36,386 nucleotides of DNA from a virus: the IMG/VR virus record IMGVR_UViG_3300037099_000223, positions 1 through 36,386 of that record. One strand, 5' to 3'. This document shows positions 13,735 to 22,100 of the stretch, piece after piece. The translations under genes were made by a program, and so were the position numbers. The notes under the pieces are model-generated. The model searched no databases. It was not told the origin of the DNA and saw only the letters and a list, made by a program, of their open reading frames with translations. How positions within the stretch are numbered: position 1 is the first letter of the stretch; each line of letters begins with the position of its first letter.

Positions 13735-13874
13735 CCAAGTTTGAGTTTCACGCCTGACCGATGCGCCGCTTGACGGCCGCGTTCGCTCGCACACATCTGT
13801 CACGCTGCCGAGAAGCCCTGGCCTGCCGCCCCGGTTGTCCCGCGTGCATCAAACTCCGCAGCAAAGGAAGTATC
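13735..13874. other. Leader region before the capsid gene
   Basis: 140 bases without a convincing gene. GAGTTT (13743-13748) plus CACGC (13749-13753) can pair with GCGTG (13842-13846) and AAACTC (13851-13856) across a four-base bulge, enclosing about 88 bases. This may be a structured leader for the capsid gene. AAAGGAAG before ATG 13875 is a good ribosome-binding site. Confidence 0.35.
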
Positions 13875-15074
13875 ATGACCCTTCTCGAATTGCAGGAAAA
13901 GCGTAACAAGCTTCTGTTCGACGCCCGTGCGATTATGGCCGGCGCCGATGTGACCACGGAACAACGCGTGGCCGTGGACAAAATGTTGGCGGATGCCAAT
14001 GTGATCAAGGGCGATATCGAGCGCAGCATCTCGCTCGAAGCCGCCGCGGCCGAGCTCCGCTCTGTGCCGGGCCGTGTTCCCCAGGCCGCAGCGGCGGCCG
14101 CTCAGGCAGAACCGGAAACCAGGACCATCGAAGAGCGTCGCAAGGCTACCGGTCTCGCGCTTCGCTCGTTCATCAAGGGGCAGCCCTTCGAGTCCCGTGA
14201 ACTCACCATTGCCGCCGACGGCGGAGTGATGATTCCCGTGGGCGTCACCGACCCCAAGATCGCGCTCAAGTCGGCGGGTTCGGTTTACGATGTGGTCTAC
14301 AAGTTCCGCTCGACCAGCGGTGAGTCGGTCAAGGTTCCGCTGCTCAACGATCTGGGCAATGGGTTTATTCTGTCCAGCGCCTACGCGGGCGCCACCACGG
14401 ATCCCCTGGCGACCGGCGTCACCATCTCCATCGACGACGTGCAGAGCAACCCAATTCAGATTCAGAACTCTCTGGTCAACGATGTGGAGTTCGACATCGT
14501 GGGCTTCCTGGACCAGGCGCTCCGCAACCGCTATCTGCGCGCTGCCGCCAACTGGATCACCAACGGCAACACCTCCAACGTCGGCGCGCTCGCGACCGGC
14601 TACACCGGCATCACCGGCAACACGGCCTCGATGCTCAAGTATGTGGATTTCACGGGCCTGCTGGCTTCGCTCGATCCCGCTTATTACACCGGCGCGAACT
14701 TCCTCATGTCTCCGGCGACGCTGGCCAACTCCGTCCTCAACATCGTCGACTCGAACAACCGTCCGTTGTTCCTGCCGTTCGCCGACGGGGGCATCTCCGG
14801 CTTCGCCGGCACCTTATTCGGGTACCCGGTCAAGCTGAACCCGTACCAGCCCGCTGTCGTGACCGGCAACGTCGCTGTGCAGTTCGGCGACTTCGCCCAG
14901 GGCTATACCTTCCGCGAAGTTCTCCCCGGTGTCGTGATCAAGAAATCCAGCGATCGCTACATCGAGTTGAACGCTCTCGGCGTGTTCGCGTTCGCTCGCG
15001 TGGGTGGGGCTGTAACCAACCCAGGCGCGGCCGGCGGAACGACTCAGCCGGTGGTTTCGCTCACCATCAAGTAG
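13875..15074 (+). CDS. Major capsid protein (HK97 fold)
   Basis: 399 residues from ATG 13875, preceded by AAAGGAAG. The first about 75 residues form a charged coiled coil (LELQEKRNKLLFDARAIM, QRVAVDKMLADANVIKGDIE), the delta/scaffold domain expected to be cleaved by the neighbouring protease. The mature part begins around the Ala-rich stretch (residues 75-85) and contains GLALRSFIKGQPF, IPVGVTDPKI, and VQIQNS-type strands (NPIQIQNSLVNDVEFD). Then comes a P-domain-like helix (FDIVGFLDQALRNRYLRAAA) and the closing strands FGYPVKLNP and RYIELNALGVFAFARVG. The longer open frame upstream lacks a good start. Confidence 0.95.
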   Translation: MTLLELQEKRNKLLFDARAIMAGADVTTEQRVAVDKMLADANVIKGDIERSISLEAAAAELRSVPGRVPQAAAAAAQAEPETRTIEERRKATGLALRSFIKGQPFESRELTIAADGGVMIPVGVTDPKIALKSAGSVYDVVYKFRSTSGESVKVPLLNDLGNGFILSSAYAGATTDPLATGVTISIDDVQSNPIQIQNSLVNDVEFDIVGFLDQALRNRYLRAAANWITNGNTSNVGALATGYTGITGNTASMLKYVDFTGLLASLDPAYYTGANFLMSPATLANSVLNIVDSNNRPLFLPFADGGISGFAGTLFGYPVKLNPYQPAVVTGNVAVQFGDFAQGYTFREVLPGVVIKKSSDRYIELNALGVFAFARVGGAVTNPGAAGGTTQPVVSLTIK

Positions 15075-15096
15075 TTCAATCGACTCCTCGACACGG

Positions 15097-15136
15097 GGCC
15101 GGTGATGACGTGTAAAGACATGTCAATACACCGGCC
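15097..15136 (+). other. Nested hairpin downstream of capsid gene
   Basis: Outer stem GGCCGGTG (15097-15104) with CACCGGCC (15129-15136); inner stem GACGTGT (15107-15113) with ACATGTC (15118-15124), one G-U pair, and an AAAG loop. There is no T-run, so it is more likely a polarity or mRNA-stabilising structure than a full terminator. Confidence 0.65.
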
Positions 15137-15150
15137 TCGAAGAGGCTCCC

Positions 15151-15270
15151 TTGCAAACAACTCTCGCTCCCCAGGCGCCCAAGCCGGCGCCCGCGCCGAT
15201 CCGCGCGCGGATCCGCAAGCCCCGCGAAACCGCGACCTTCCCCAAGACCTACGAACGCGCCACAAGGTAG
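15151..15270 (+). CDS. Possible very small basic protein (39 aa) between capsid and connector genes
   Basis: An open frame from TTG 15151 to TAG 15268-15270, with AGAGG five bases before the TTG. The product begins LQTTLAPQAPKPAPAPIRAR and is rich in Pro, Arg and Ala, ending TFPKTYERATR. It fills the gap up to the next gene (ATG 15274). Short Pro/Arg-rich genes occur at this place in several phages, but the unusual start codon keeps the call tentative. Confidence 0.33.
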   Translation: MQTTLAPQAPKPAPAPIRARIRKPRETATFPKTYERATR

Positions 15271-15273
15271 ACC

Positions 15274-16155
15274 ATGCCCCTCAGCTACAAAGAAATGTCG
15301 GCGCCCATCGTCGAGCCCGTCTCGCTCGCCCAGGCCAAGCTCCAGTGCATCGTCGATGCCGGCATGATCCTGGACGACACGCTGATCGCCGGCTTGATCG
15401 TCGCTGCGCGGCAGTTCTGCGAAAAGAAGATGCAGCGGGCGATCTTTCCCCGCGCCATGCGCCTCACCCTTGACAACTTCCCTTTCGCCCGCTACGGCGA
15501 CACCGTCAACGCCAACGATCGCCACTGCATGTACGGCAAGTACTGGCACGCGCTCGCGATCCGGCTCCCGCTGGTGGCCACGCTGTCGGTTCAGTCGATC
15601 ACGTATGTGGATCTCAACGGCGAGACCCAGACGGTCGATCCCTCGACCTATTACACCGACCTGACCAGCGAGCCGGCGCGGATCGCGCCGCTGCCCGGCA
15701 TTTACTGGCCTTACACAATGACGTACCTGCCCGGCTCGGTCACCATCCTCTATACGGCGGCCACCTACGCGGTCCCCGTGACCGACGCGCTCGTGGTGCC
15801 CGCAGCTCCGGGTCCGTACGCCGTCACGCTGAGCCAGGCTGCTGCGATCGCGGCAGGCGCTTCCCTGCTCGTTGCCCTTCCCACTTTGGCGGATTCCACC
15901 GGCAACCCGGTGGCGTTCACGAGCGCGGCCAACGTCCTCACCGTCGCCGGCACATACGCGGGCGCAACATTGACGGCCAACTACTACCTCGGCAACTGCC
16001 CGGCGACCATCGCCCAGGCCATGCTGCTCTTGATTTCCGCGTGGTATTCGAACCGCGACGCGATGGCCTCCAGCCCCGCCCGCGCGATCGACATGGGCGT
16101 CGATGCCCTGCTCGCCGACGAACTTTTTGAAACCAACGAATACCAGCAGAATTAA
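15274..16155 (+). CDS. Head-tail connector (gp6-like) with an inserted domain
   Basis: 293 residues. The N-terminus (PIVEPVSLAQAKLQCIVD, DDTLIAGLIVAARQFCEKKMQRAI) and the C-terminus (CPATIAQAMLLLISAWYSNRDA) are typical of the HK97 gp6 adaptor that forms a ring below the portal. Between them, residues about 165-240 hold a Val/Thr/Ala-rich, strand-forming segment that ordinary gp6 proteins of about 100-220 residues lack. It would project from the connector ring. Good linkage to neighbours; start ATG 15274. Confidence 0.85.
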   Translation: MPLSYKEMSAPIVEPVSLAQAKLQCIVDAGMILDDTLIAGLIVAARQFCEKKMQRAIFPRAMRLTLDNFPFARYGDTVNANDRHCMYGKYWHALAIRLPLVATLSVQSITYVDLNGETQTVDPSTYYTDLTSEPARIAPLPGIYWPYTMTYLPGSVTILYTAATYAVPVTDALVVPAAPGPYAVTLSQAAAIAAGASLLVALPTLADSTGNPVAFTSAANVLTVAGTYAGATLTANYYLGNCPATIAQAMLLLISAWYSNRDAMASSPARAIDMGVDALLADELFETNEYQQN

Positions 16156-16198
16156 GAAAAGGGCACGGCTTCAGTCGTGCCGGGAACCGGAGATCCTC

Positions 16199-16504
16199 GT
16201 GCTCGTTACCGCTCTCAAAGCATTTCGCACTGGCCGCCTCGATGACGCCGTTGCCACCGGCGACACCTTCAACGTCTCCGATCAGCTCGGCATCGTCCTG
16301 GAATCGCAGAAGCAAGTGAGGTTCGCCGAGCCCGGCGTGAAGGCCGGCAAAGCACCTGTTGCGGCGGCCCCGCCCCCCGTTGTTGCCCGGGTCGCGCCGG
16401 TTGTTGGGCGGGCCGCGGCTGCCGCGGCCCGCGTGGCGGCCGCCAAGCTTGCGCTCGAAGCCGATGAAGCCGATCTCGCCGCGCTGGAAGCAGCCAAAGG
16501 GTAG
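16199..16504 (+). CDS. Small head-associated protein (101 aa), unknown
   Basis: GTG 16199 is preferred, with GGAG upstream; the frame is open further back but runs into the connector gene. Residues 1-45 form a compact beta-rich domain (LKAFRTGRLDDAVATGDTFNVSDQLGIVL). The rest is an Ala/Pro linker and an alanine-rich, charged helix (LALEADEADLAALEAA). Similar small genes sit between connector and head-closure genes in many siphophages. Function unknown. Confidence 0.7.
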   Translation: MLVTALKAFRTGRLDDAVATGDTFNVSDQLGIVLESQKQVRFAEPGVKAGKAPVAAAPPPVVARVAPVVGRAAAAAARVAAAKLALEADEADLAALEAAKG

Positions 16505-16507
16505 CCC

Positions 16508-16870
16508 ATGTCAATCGATCCCACCATTCTCGCCGCCGGCGCGTTGCGCCACGCCATCGCCATCCAGGCCCCCAGCTCCACGCGCGACACCGCGGGCCAG
16601 CTCGGCGCGACCTGGACAACGGTGCTCGCCACGCGCGCCGCGATCGAATCGACGGCCAGCCTCACCTTCAAGTTTTCGTTTCAGAACTCCACGCTCGCCG
16701 CCAACGCCACCGACTGCATCACGATCCGCTATCCCTCGGTGACCATTGCGCCGGGTATGCAGGTAGTCTTCGGCGATCAGGTTTACACGATTCAGGACGT
16801 GGACGACGTCAAGCGTCGCCACCGGGTTCTGGTCATGGCCGTCCTCGGCATAGACACGGTGAGTTCGTAA
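16508..16870 (+). CDS. Head closure / head-tail adaptor protein (SPP1 gp16-like)
   Basis: 120 residues. The layout ALRHAIAIQAPSSTRDTAGQ, TWTTVLATRAAIESTA, CITIRYPSVTIAPGMQVVF and QVYTIQDVDDVKRRHRVLVM is the head-tail joining family signature (beta-barrel adaptor). It closes the portal channel once DNA is packaged. It is followed without a gap (TAATG overlap) by the gp10-like gene. Confidence 0.88.
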   Translation: MSIDPTILAAGALRHAIAIQAPSSTRDTAGQLGATWTTVLATRAAIESTASLTFKFSFQNSTLAANATDCITIRYPSVTIAPGMQVVFGDQVYTIQDVDDVKRRHRVLVMAVLGIDTVSS

Positions 16871-17385
16871 TGCCCGACGAAGTCAAGCTCTCCATCGACA
16901 CGCATGAGTGGGAAGAACTGCTGATGGCTCTCCCGATGCGCGTCAAAAAGCGGGCTGTTCGTAACGCGCTGCAGGCCGGCGGCGACGTGCTGCTCGACTC
17001 AATGAGCGCGGAATGCCCTGAGCGCACCGACGGGGCAACGACAGATAGCACCGCATTGGCGCCTGGGGTACTCAAAGAAAGCCTGACGACCCAGGTCGTG
17101 ATCGGTCACGTGTACAACCCCGCGGTCAGGGTGGGTCCCGGGATCGGCACTGGCAACGTCGCGTATTGGGTTGAAAACGGCTTCGATCACGTGGCGACGG
17201 GCAAGCGCGGCCACCATGCCGTAAAGGGCAAGCACGTCGACGCCAATCCCTTCATGGCGCGTAGCTTCGATTCCTCGATTGGACGGGCCGTCGACGTGAT
17301 GCTCGAAAACCTGGCATCGTCGCTCGACCAGGACCTGGCCGACGACTCGCCTTCCGACTCGGAGTACGGCGGAGAGGACTACTAA
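16870..17385 (+). CDS. HK97 gp10-like tail/neck protein
   Basis: 171 residues. LLMALPMRVKKRAVRNALQAGGDVLLDSMSA followed by VGPGIGTGNVAYWVENG and NPFMARSFDSSIGRAVDVM matches the gp10 family of head-tail joining proteins. The acidic C-terminal tail (DQDLADDSPSDSEYGGEDY) is an extension. The position between head closure and tail terminator fits. Confidence 0.87.
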   Translation: MPDEVKLSIDTHEWEELLMALPMRVKKRAVRNALQAGGDVLLDSMSAECPERTDGATTDSTALAPGVLKESLTTQVVIGHVYNPAVRVGPGIGTGNVAYWVENGFDHVATGKRGHHAVKGKHVDANPFMARSFDSSIGRAVDVMLENLASSLDQDLADDSPSDSEYGGEDY

Positions 17386-17802
17386 GTGGTCACACTCATC
17401 GAAGGCATTGTCGCGCTGCTTCTCACCGAGACGCCCATCGCGGCGATCGTCGCCGGCGGCGACAGCATCCAGCCGATCCCCGCGCCCGTCGAGACCTCGC
17501 TCTTCCCAGCCATCGTCTACCAGGCGGTCAGCGATCGCGACGAAATGACGCTCACCGGATCGAGCGGTGTGGCCCACGCGCGCATCCTGTTTTCCTGCCA
17601 CGCGTCCTTCGGACCGGGCAGCTATCTCATCGCCCACAAGCTCGGGCTCGCGGTCAAGGCCGCGCTCAACGGCTACCAGGGGATTCTCCCCGGCGGCCCG
17701 CAAGTCTTCTTCGCCGACGTCGTCAATGTCACCGATCTCTATCAGCCCGACGCCCTGCTCTCGACCACCAACGTGTCAGTCCTGATCGATTACCAGAGCT
17801 GA
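17386..17802 (+). CDS. Tail terminator / tail completion protein (DUF3168-like)
   Basis: 138 residues starting at GTG directly after the previous stop, with GGAGAGGA upstream. SLFPAIVYQAVSDRDEMTLTG, ARILFSCHASFGPGSYLIAHKLGLAVKAALNGYQG and the final TNVSVLIDYQS follow the small tail-completion family that caps the tail tube end facing the head. Confidence 0.82.
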   Translation: MVTLIEGIVALLLTETPIAAIVAGGDSIQPIPAPVETSLFPAIVYQAVSDRDEMTLTGSSGVAHARILFSCHASFGPGSYLIAHKLGLAVKAALNGYQGILPGGPQVFFADVVNVTDLYQPDALLSTTNVSVLIDYQS

Positions 17803-17833
17803 TCCCCAACCAGCAACCCACGAGGTAATTCAC

Positions 17834-18370
17834 ATGGTTTCCACAAAGTCAGGCACCGGAGCAGGCAGCATCCTGGTCATCAGTTCCACTCCTGCGACTC
17901 TCGCCGCGCCCGCCGCCGCCCCCGCGCAGCCGCCCACCGCCTTCACCGTCGCCCCGACGGCCATCCCAACCGGCATCGCCGTGCTCCAGCTCAAGGAGTT
18001 CACGGTGCCGGAGCAGAGCTGGTCGTTCGACGACATCACCAACACATCTTCGCCCGCTGTCGGCGTCGGCGTGTTGAAGGAGTCGCTTGCGACCCTCGTC
18101 GATCCAGGTGAGTTCACCGCGACGGGAATCTTCCTGCCCAGCGATCCCGGCCTGCTCGCGCTCCAGACCGCTTTTCAGACGGGGCTTGCGAACGCTTTCC
18201 AGGTCCAGCTCAAGCCGATCGGCGGCCAGTCCACCACCGGCAACGTGTACGCGTTCAACGCCTATGTCTCAAAGAATCCCGTGCCGAGCAACGTGGACGC
18301 AGCCAAGGCGGTCACCGTGAAGATCAGCCTCAAGCTGGATTCGATCATGACCGTTTTGGCCGGCAGCTAA
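17834..18370 (+). CDS. Major tail tube protein
   Basis: 178 residues. Position (after tail terminator, before the chaperones), size and beta-rich sequence (LKEFTVPEQSWSFDDITN, LVDPGEFTATGIFLPSDPG, KAVTVKISLKLD) fit a siphophage tail tube protein. An Ala/Pro-rich stretch at 20-45 is likely a flexible loop. It is followed by a very stable hairpin, as expected after a gene needed in large amounts. Confidence 0.82.
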   Translation: MVSTKSGTGAGSILVISSTPATLAAPAAAPAQPPTAFTVAPTAIPTGIAVLQLKEFTVPEQSWSFDDITNTSSPAVGVGVLKESLATLVDPGEFTATGIFLPSDPGLLALQTAFQTGLANAFQVQLKPIGGQSTTGNVYAFNAYVSKNPVPSNVDAAKAVTVKISLKLDSIMTVLAGS

Positions 18371-18377
18371 AACTCAA

Positions 18378-18431
18378 CCGGATAGGCCCTCGGAGCCTGG
18401 GCGTGGTGCCACTCACCGCGCCCGAATCCGG
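18378..18431 (+). other. Very stable hairpin downstream of tail tube gene
   Basis: Inner stem of ten pairs: GGGCGTGGTG (18399-18408) with CACCGCGCCC (18414-18423), loop of five. The base is extended by CCGGAT (18378-18383) with ATCCGG (18426-18431). There is no T-run. It probably limits readthrough or protects the 3' end of the abundant tail-tube message. Confidence 0.7.
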
Positions 18432-18457
18432 AACCTCAAGTGAGTGGGGAAACACAA

Positions 18458-18814
18458 ATGAAGAACCCGATCAAGCCGACGACTGCTCTGACGCACGATG
18501 GCGTCGTTTATGAACTCCTGTTCGATTTCGAGGCCACGGCACTGGCCGAAGACGTCTCCGACCGGCCGCTCATCACCGGCCTGAAGCAGCGCGACTTCAA
18601 CCAGCCCTCCATCAATTTAGTGAGGGCCATGTTGTTCGCGTGCATCCATGCCAACCATCCGGAAGTGACCTTCGCACAGGCCAGGGCCATGGTCGATCGC
18701 AAGAACCTTGCGGACGTCTGGCGCACAGTGCTGGCTGCATGGTTCGCGTTCCTCGCCGAGCCCGATCCGGAAAAGGACGCGGCTGGCGCGGACCCCACGA
18801 AGGGCCAGGACTAA
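18458..18814 (+). CDS. Tail assembly chaperone (lambda G-like)
   Basis: 118 residues from ATG 18458 (GGGGA upstream). GVVYELLFDFEATALAEDV and RAMLFACIHANHPEVTFAQA with an acidic end (EPDPEKDAAGADPTKGQD) match the first product of the paired chaperone genes before the tape measure. A second frame (-1) overlaps its end and continues to 19140, so a longer fusion made by ribosomal slippage is expected. The slip site is probably GAA-AAG at 18770-18775. Confidence 0.8.
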   Translation: MKNPIKPTTALTHDGVVYELLFDFEATALAEDVSDRPLITGLKQRDFNQPSINLVRAMLFACIHANHPEVTFAQARAMVDRKNLADVWRTVLAAWFAFLAEPDPEKDAAGADPTKGQD

Positions 18815-18831
18815 CTCACCAGCAAAAGTGG

Positions 18832-19140
18832 ATGGGTCTCTGGTCCTCTGCTCGTTACGACCTTCGTCTCACCGAAGCCGAATTTTGGAAGATGACCGAT
18901 CGTCAGCTCGCCGCGCTCATGCGCCGGCGCCGCGTCGAGATTGAAAGCCGGCAGTATCAAGTCGGCATTCTCGCATCGACTTTCGCCAACTTTTCCATGG
19001 CCCACCCGAAGGAACCTCTCTCCCCTGAAGATTTCATGCCCTCCCGCAAGGTCAAGGAGCCGAGCGACGACGACATCGCCGAGAAATTCGCGGCCTCCTT
19101 CGCGTGCATCGCGCTCAAGCCTGGTGTTCCCACCCGCTAA
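18832..19140 (+). CDS. Tail assembly chaperone extension (lambda T-like), probably made by -1 frameshift
   Basis: The frame is open back to at least 18640, in -1 relation to the 18458 gene. An independent start at ATG 18832 would give 102 residues but has a poor ribosome-binding site, so the usual G-GT frameshift product is more likely. The sequence WSSARYDLRLTEAEFWKMTD, then QLAALMRRRRVEIESRQYQV, is the classical T-domain pattern that meets the tape measure during tail assembly. Confidence 0.78.
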   Translation: MGLWSSARYDLRLTEAEFWKMTDRQLAALMRRRRVEIESRQYQVGILASTFANFSMAHPKEPLSPEDFMPSRKVKEPSDDDIAEKFAASFACIALKPGVPTR

Positions 19141-19156
19141 ATCTGGAGTACTCCCA

Positions 19157-22100
19157 ATGTTCAAGTTCCTTCGTTCAGCGACGATCTTCGCGTTGTCGTG
19201 CCTCGCCATTCCCGCCTTCGCGCAGGGATATGGGTATGTCCACTGGACTATGATCAACCCGGCTTCAGAGTCTTACGTGGTGGTCGGTGGATCGCACATA
19301 CAGAACAGTACGGGTACGCTTCTGGTCAACGGCACAATCTCATTCACGCCGGTCACCAATGCGGGCGCGCCCGTCTCCTACCTGGTGAACGGATTGGGAC
19401 AGGCGATCGACCAGCCGGTGACGACTCTCGTCACGAATGGCGTGTTCGAGATCCAACTCGCGGACACCGCGCTGACCTTCCCGCGCAACGTCTGCTATCT
19501 GGTCACGATCACGGACAACATCAGCGGTAAACATCTCCTGGGGCCTGGCTACAGTTGCGTCCAGCCAGCCGGATCGGGAGTCGCTGTGACGGGTCTCGGT
19601 GCATGGTGCATCGCGGCATCGGGCTCGGTCGGTGGCTCTTGCGACTTCGACTTGTATGAACCAAACTCCGCGCAGCAGCTCCTAATCGGCAACGTCGGCC
19701 CAGCCGGTCCAACAGGTCCTACCGGTCCGACCGGTCCAGCCGGTCCAACAGGCGCCGCAAGTACGGTTCCTGGGCCCACAGGTGCAACAGGCGCGGCCGG
19801 AGCCAACGGGACCGGTTCGACTGTCTCCGTTGGAACCACCGCCACAGGCGCGGCGGGCACTGCGGCCAGCGTCACAAATTCAGGGTCGTCCACCTCGGCA
19901 ATTCTGAATTTTACGATTCCACAGGGCGCGGCCGGTTCAGGCGGCGGCGGCGGCGGAAGCATGGTCTATCCCTCAACCGGGCTGGGCGCCTCGACAGGAT
20001 CGGCCTGGAGGGCGCCAACGTTAAGCGACGTTGTGAGTCTATGGGCTGGCGGCGCTTGCACCGGCTACCTGAAATACGACGGAACATGTTCCACACCTAC
20101 GGGCGCCGTTCCCAGCGTCAACGGCATCGCGGCGGCCGTCACCATCGCTGGTCCGAACGTCACCACCGCCGGGAGCACCATAACGATAGCCGCCGGGAAC
20201 TCGCTGGCGAGCTATCCGCAGAACACGCGCATGTTTTTCTATGGGGACAGCCGCGTATCGGTATCGGGCGCGTGCGGGTGGGAAGGGACGAACATCGCCT
20301 CCAGTACCGTGACGGCCGACGTCTTCACAGCCAATGGAATCGCCGGGCCTGAGACGGTAGGCTATACGCTCTCTTTGTGGGGCTTCACGGGCGCGGGCGC
20401 TCCACTCAACAATCAAAACGTGGTGATCGCCACAGCCAACACCGCCTATCCGTACTCGTTCACAGCCATGGTTACGGGCTACAGCGTAACGGTGAACACC
20501 GGGGCTGGTAACTTCGGTTGCGAATACTCCCCCGCGACGCTCGTCGCGACCAGCCCGTTGATGCCTTCCACGAGCTTCATCCAGGAGGCGTCCGAGGGGG
20601 ACGCCACGATAGCCATGCTCAACGCGGACTATCCGTCCTTGGTCCATCCCTACAGCCCCGCCGTCACGGGCACGCCCGGCGTCCTGATTATGCAGGGCGG
20701 CGTTGTGGACCTTTACGGAGGCACCGGCAGCATATCCACCGTGGAGGCGGGCCTCCAATCTTTTTGGGAGATGGCCCACGCCGATGGGTGGAAGATCGTT
20801 CAAGAGTCCATCATCCCGGAGCCTCAGAGCATCTATTCGGACGGGAATGAGAACGGGGACACCCAAACCATTAACAAGTGGATGACGACGATGCAAAAGC
20901 AGGCTCTCCCGCCCGCGACGGGGGACTACTTCGACATCTTCGTGGACGCTTACTCCCTCATGCCGGACCCCACGGACATCGGGCTTTTCACAGCGACATA
21001 CCACTTGCAGGACGCAGCCAACGCCCGCTTGTTTGGCGCAATCAACTATGCGCTGCTTGACAACTCGAATCCACCAATCCCGGACCTCATTTGCGATACG
21101 TGGACCGGGGCGGCGTGCGCGAGCGCCACACAGACGGTCTTTGGCCGGGCGCTCCCCGTTGCGGCTCAGTCCGGGGACTATAACATCACGCAGGTCACCA
21201 ACGGCGTCAACAGCGTTGCTCCACAGACGGTGCAAGGCACCAAGACCTTTGTGTCGCTTGCCCCCGGCGCTCCGGCCTCCATTGACCGAGCCATAGGGAC
21301 GGGGCCAGCCACGCCCGAAATCGTCCAATACAAAAATGCTCAGGCCAGCTCGATGTCCTTCGCCAACCCGGTCACGGCGGGAGACGCCATTCTCCTGGCA
21401 TGCCTCAACACGGGGTATCAATACCCAAGCGATTCCCTCGGCAACTCTTATGTATTCATCGTGGGCACAGCCAACGTGAGCGGCTCGCCGTATCCGGCTG
21501 GATTCTTCCTCGGGTCTGGGAAATCAACCGTCTCGGTGGCGACAAACGTAACCGGGGGCACCGACACCATCAATTGCAATGGCGGCGGGGACATGATGGC
21601 GATTGAGCTGTCGGGCATCGCCACAACCGGAGCGCAAGACGCGGCAACGGAGTACTCGGTGCACCCTGCGAGCGTCGGCTCTTTCCTAACGGTCCCGTCT
21701 TTCACCACGACGCAAACGGACGCCGTGTTTGAACTGGCGATGTGTACGGGCAGTCAGAGCATCACCTCCGCCGCGTCAACGGGGTTTGCGCTCCTGCCAA
21801 GTTCGGGGGATCTCTCCTGTGGCGGCGCTGACAGCGCTCCGTTCTACTTTCTGTATCAGAATCTGCCGCCGGGCACATATTCGCCAACGGTATCGTATGC
21901 GCCTACCACGTTCGATGGTGAATTAATTCAGATCGGGCTGAAAGCCAACCCGACACCCCCGGCTCAGTTTGGGGACCTCCACCAGGCGCAAAATGCGGCG
22001 GGTGTGACCCTGAGCGGAACCAACGCCCAAGGCATCCCGTATATTGCGCCTCAGACGTACTCCGCCCTTAGTACCGGGACGCCGTGCAACTCAGGCAATG

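Noticed and set aside
15102-15473. 123-codon frame starting before the connector gene
   Set aside because: Overlaps the connector in another frame and has an Arg/Pro shadow composition; the 39-codon frame ending at 15270 fits better.
19697-19820. DNA repeat in the fibre gene considered as a minisatellite or mobile element
   Set aside because: The repetition follows from Gly-Pro-Thr/Ala triplets; there is no terminal inverted repeat or transposase.
20039-21421. 460-codon minus-strand frame under the secreted fibre-like gene
   Set aside because: Same reason: an antisense shadow with an Arg/Gly/Val-rich composition, while the plus-strand frame has a signal peptide and domains.
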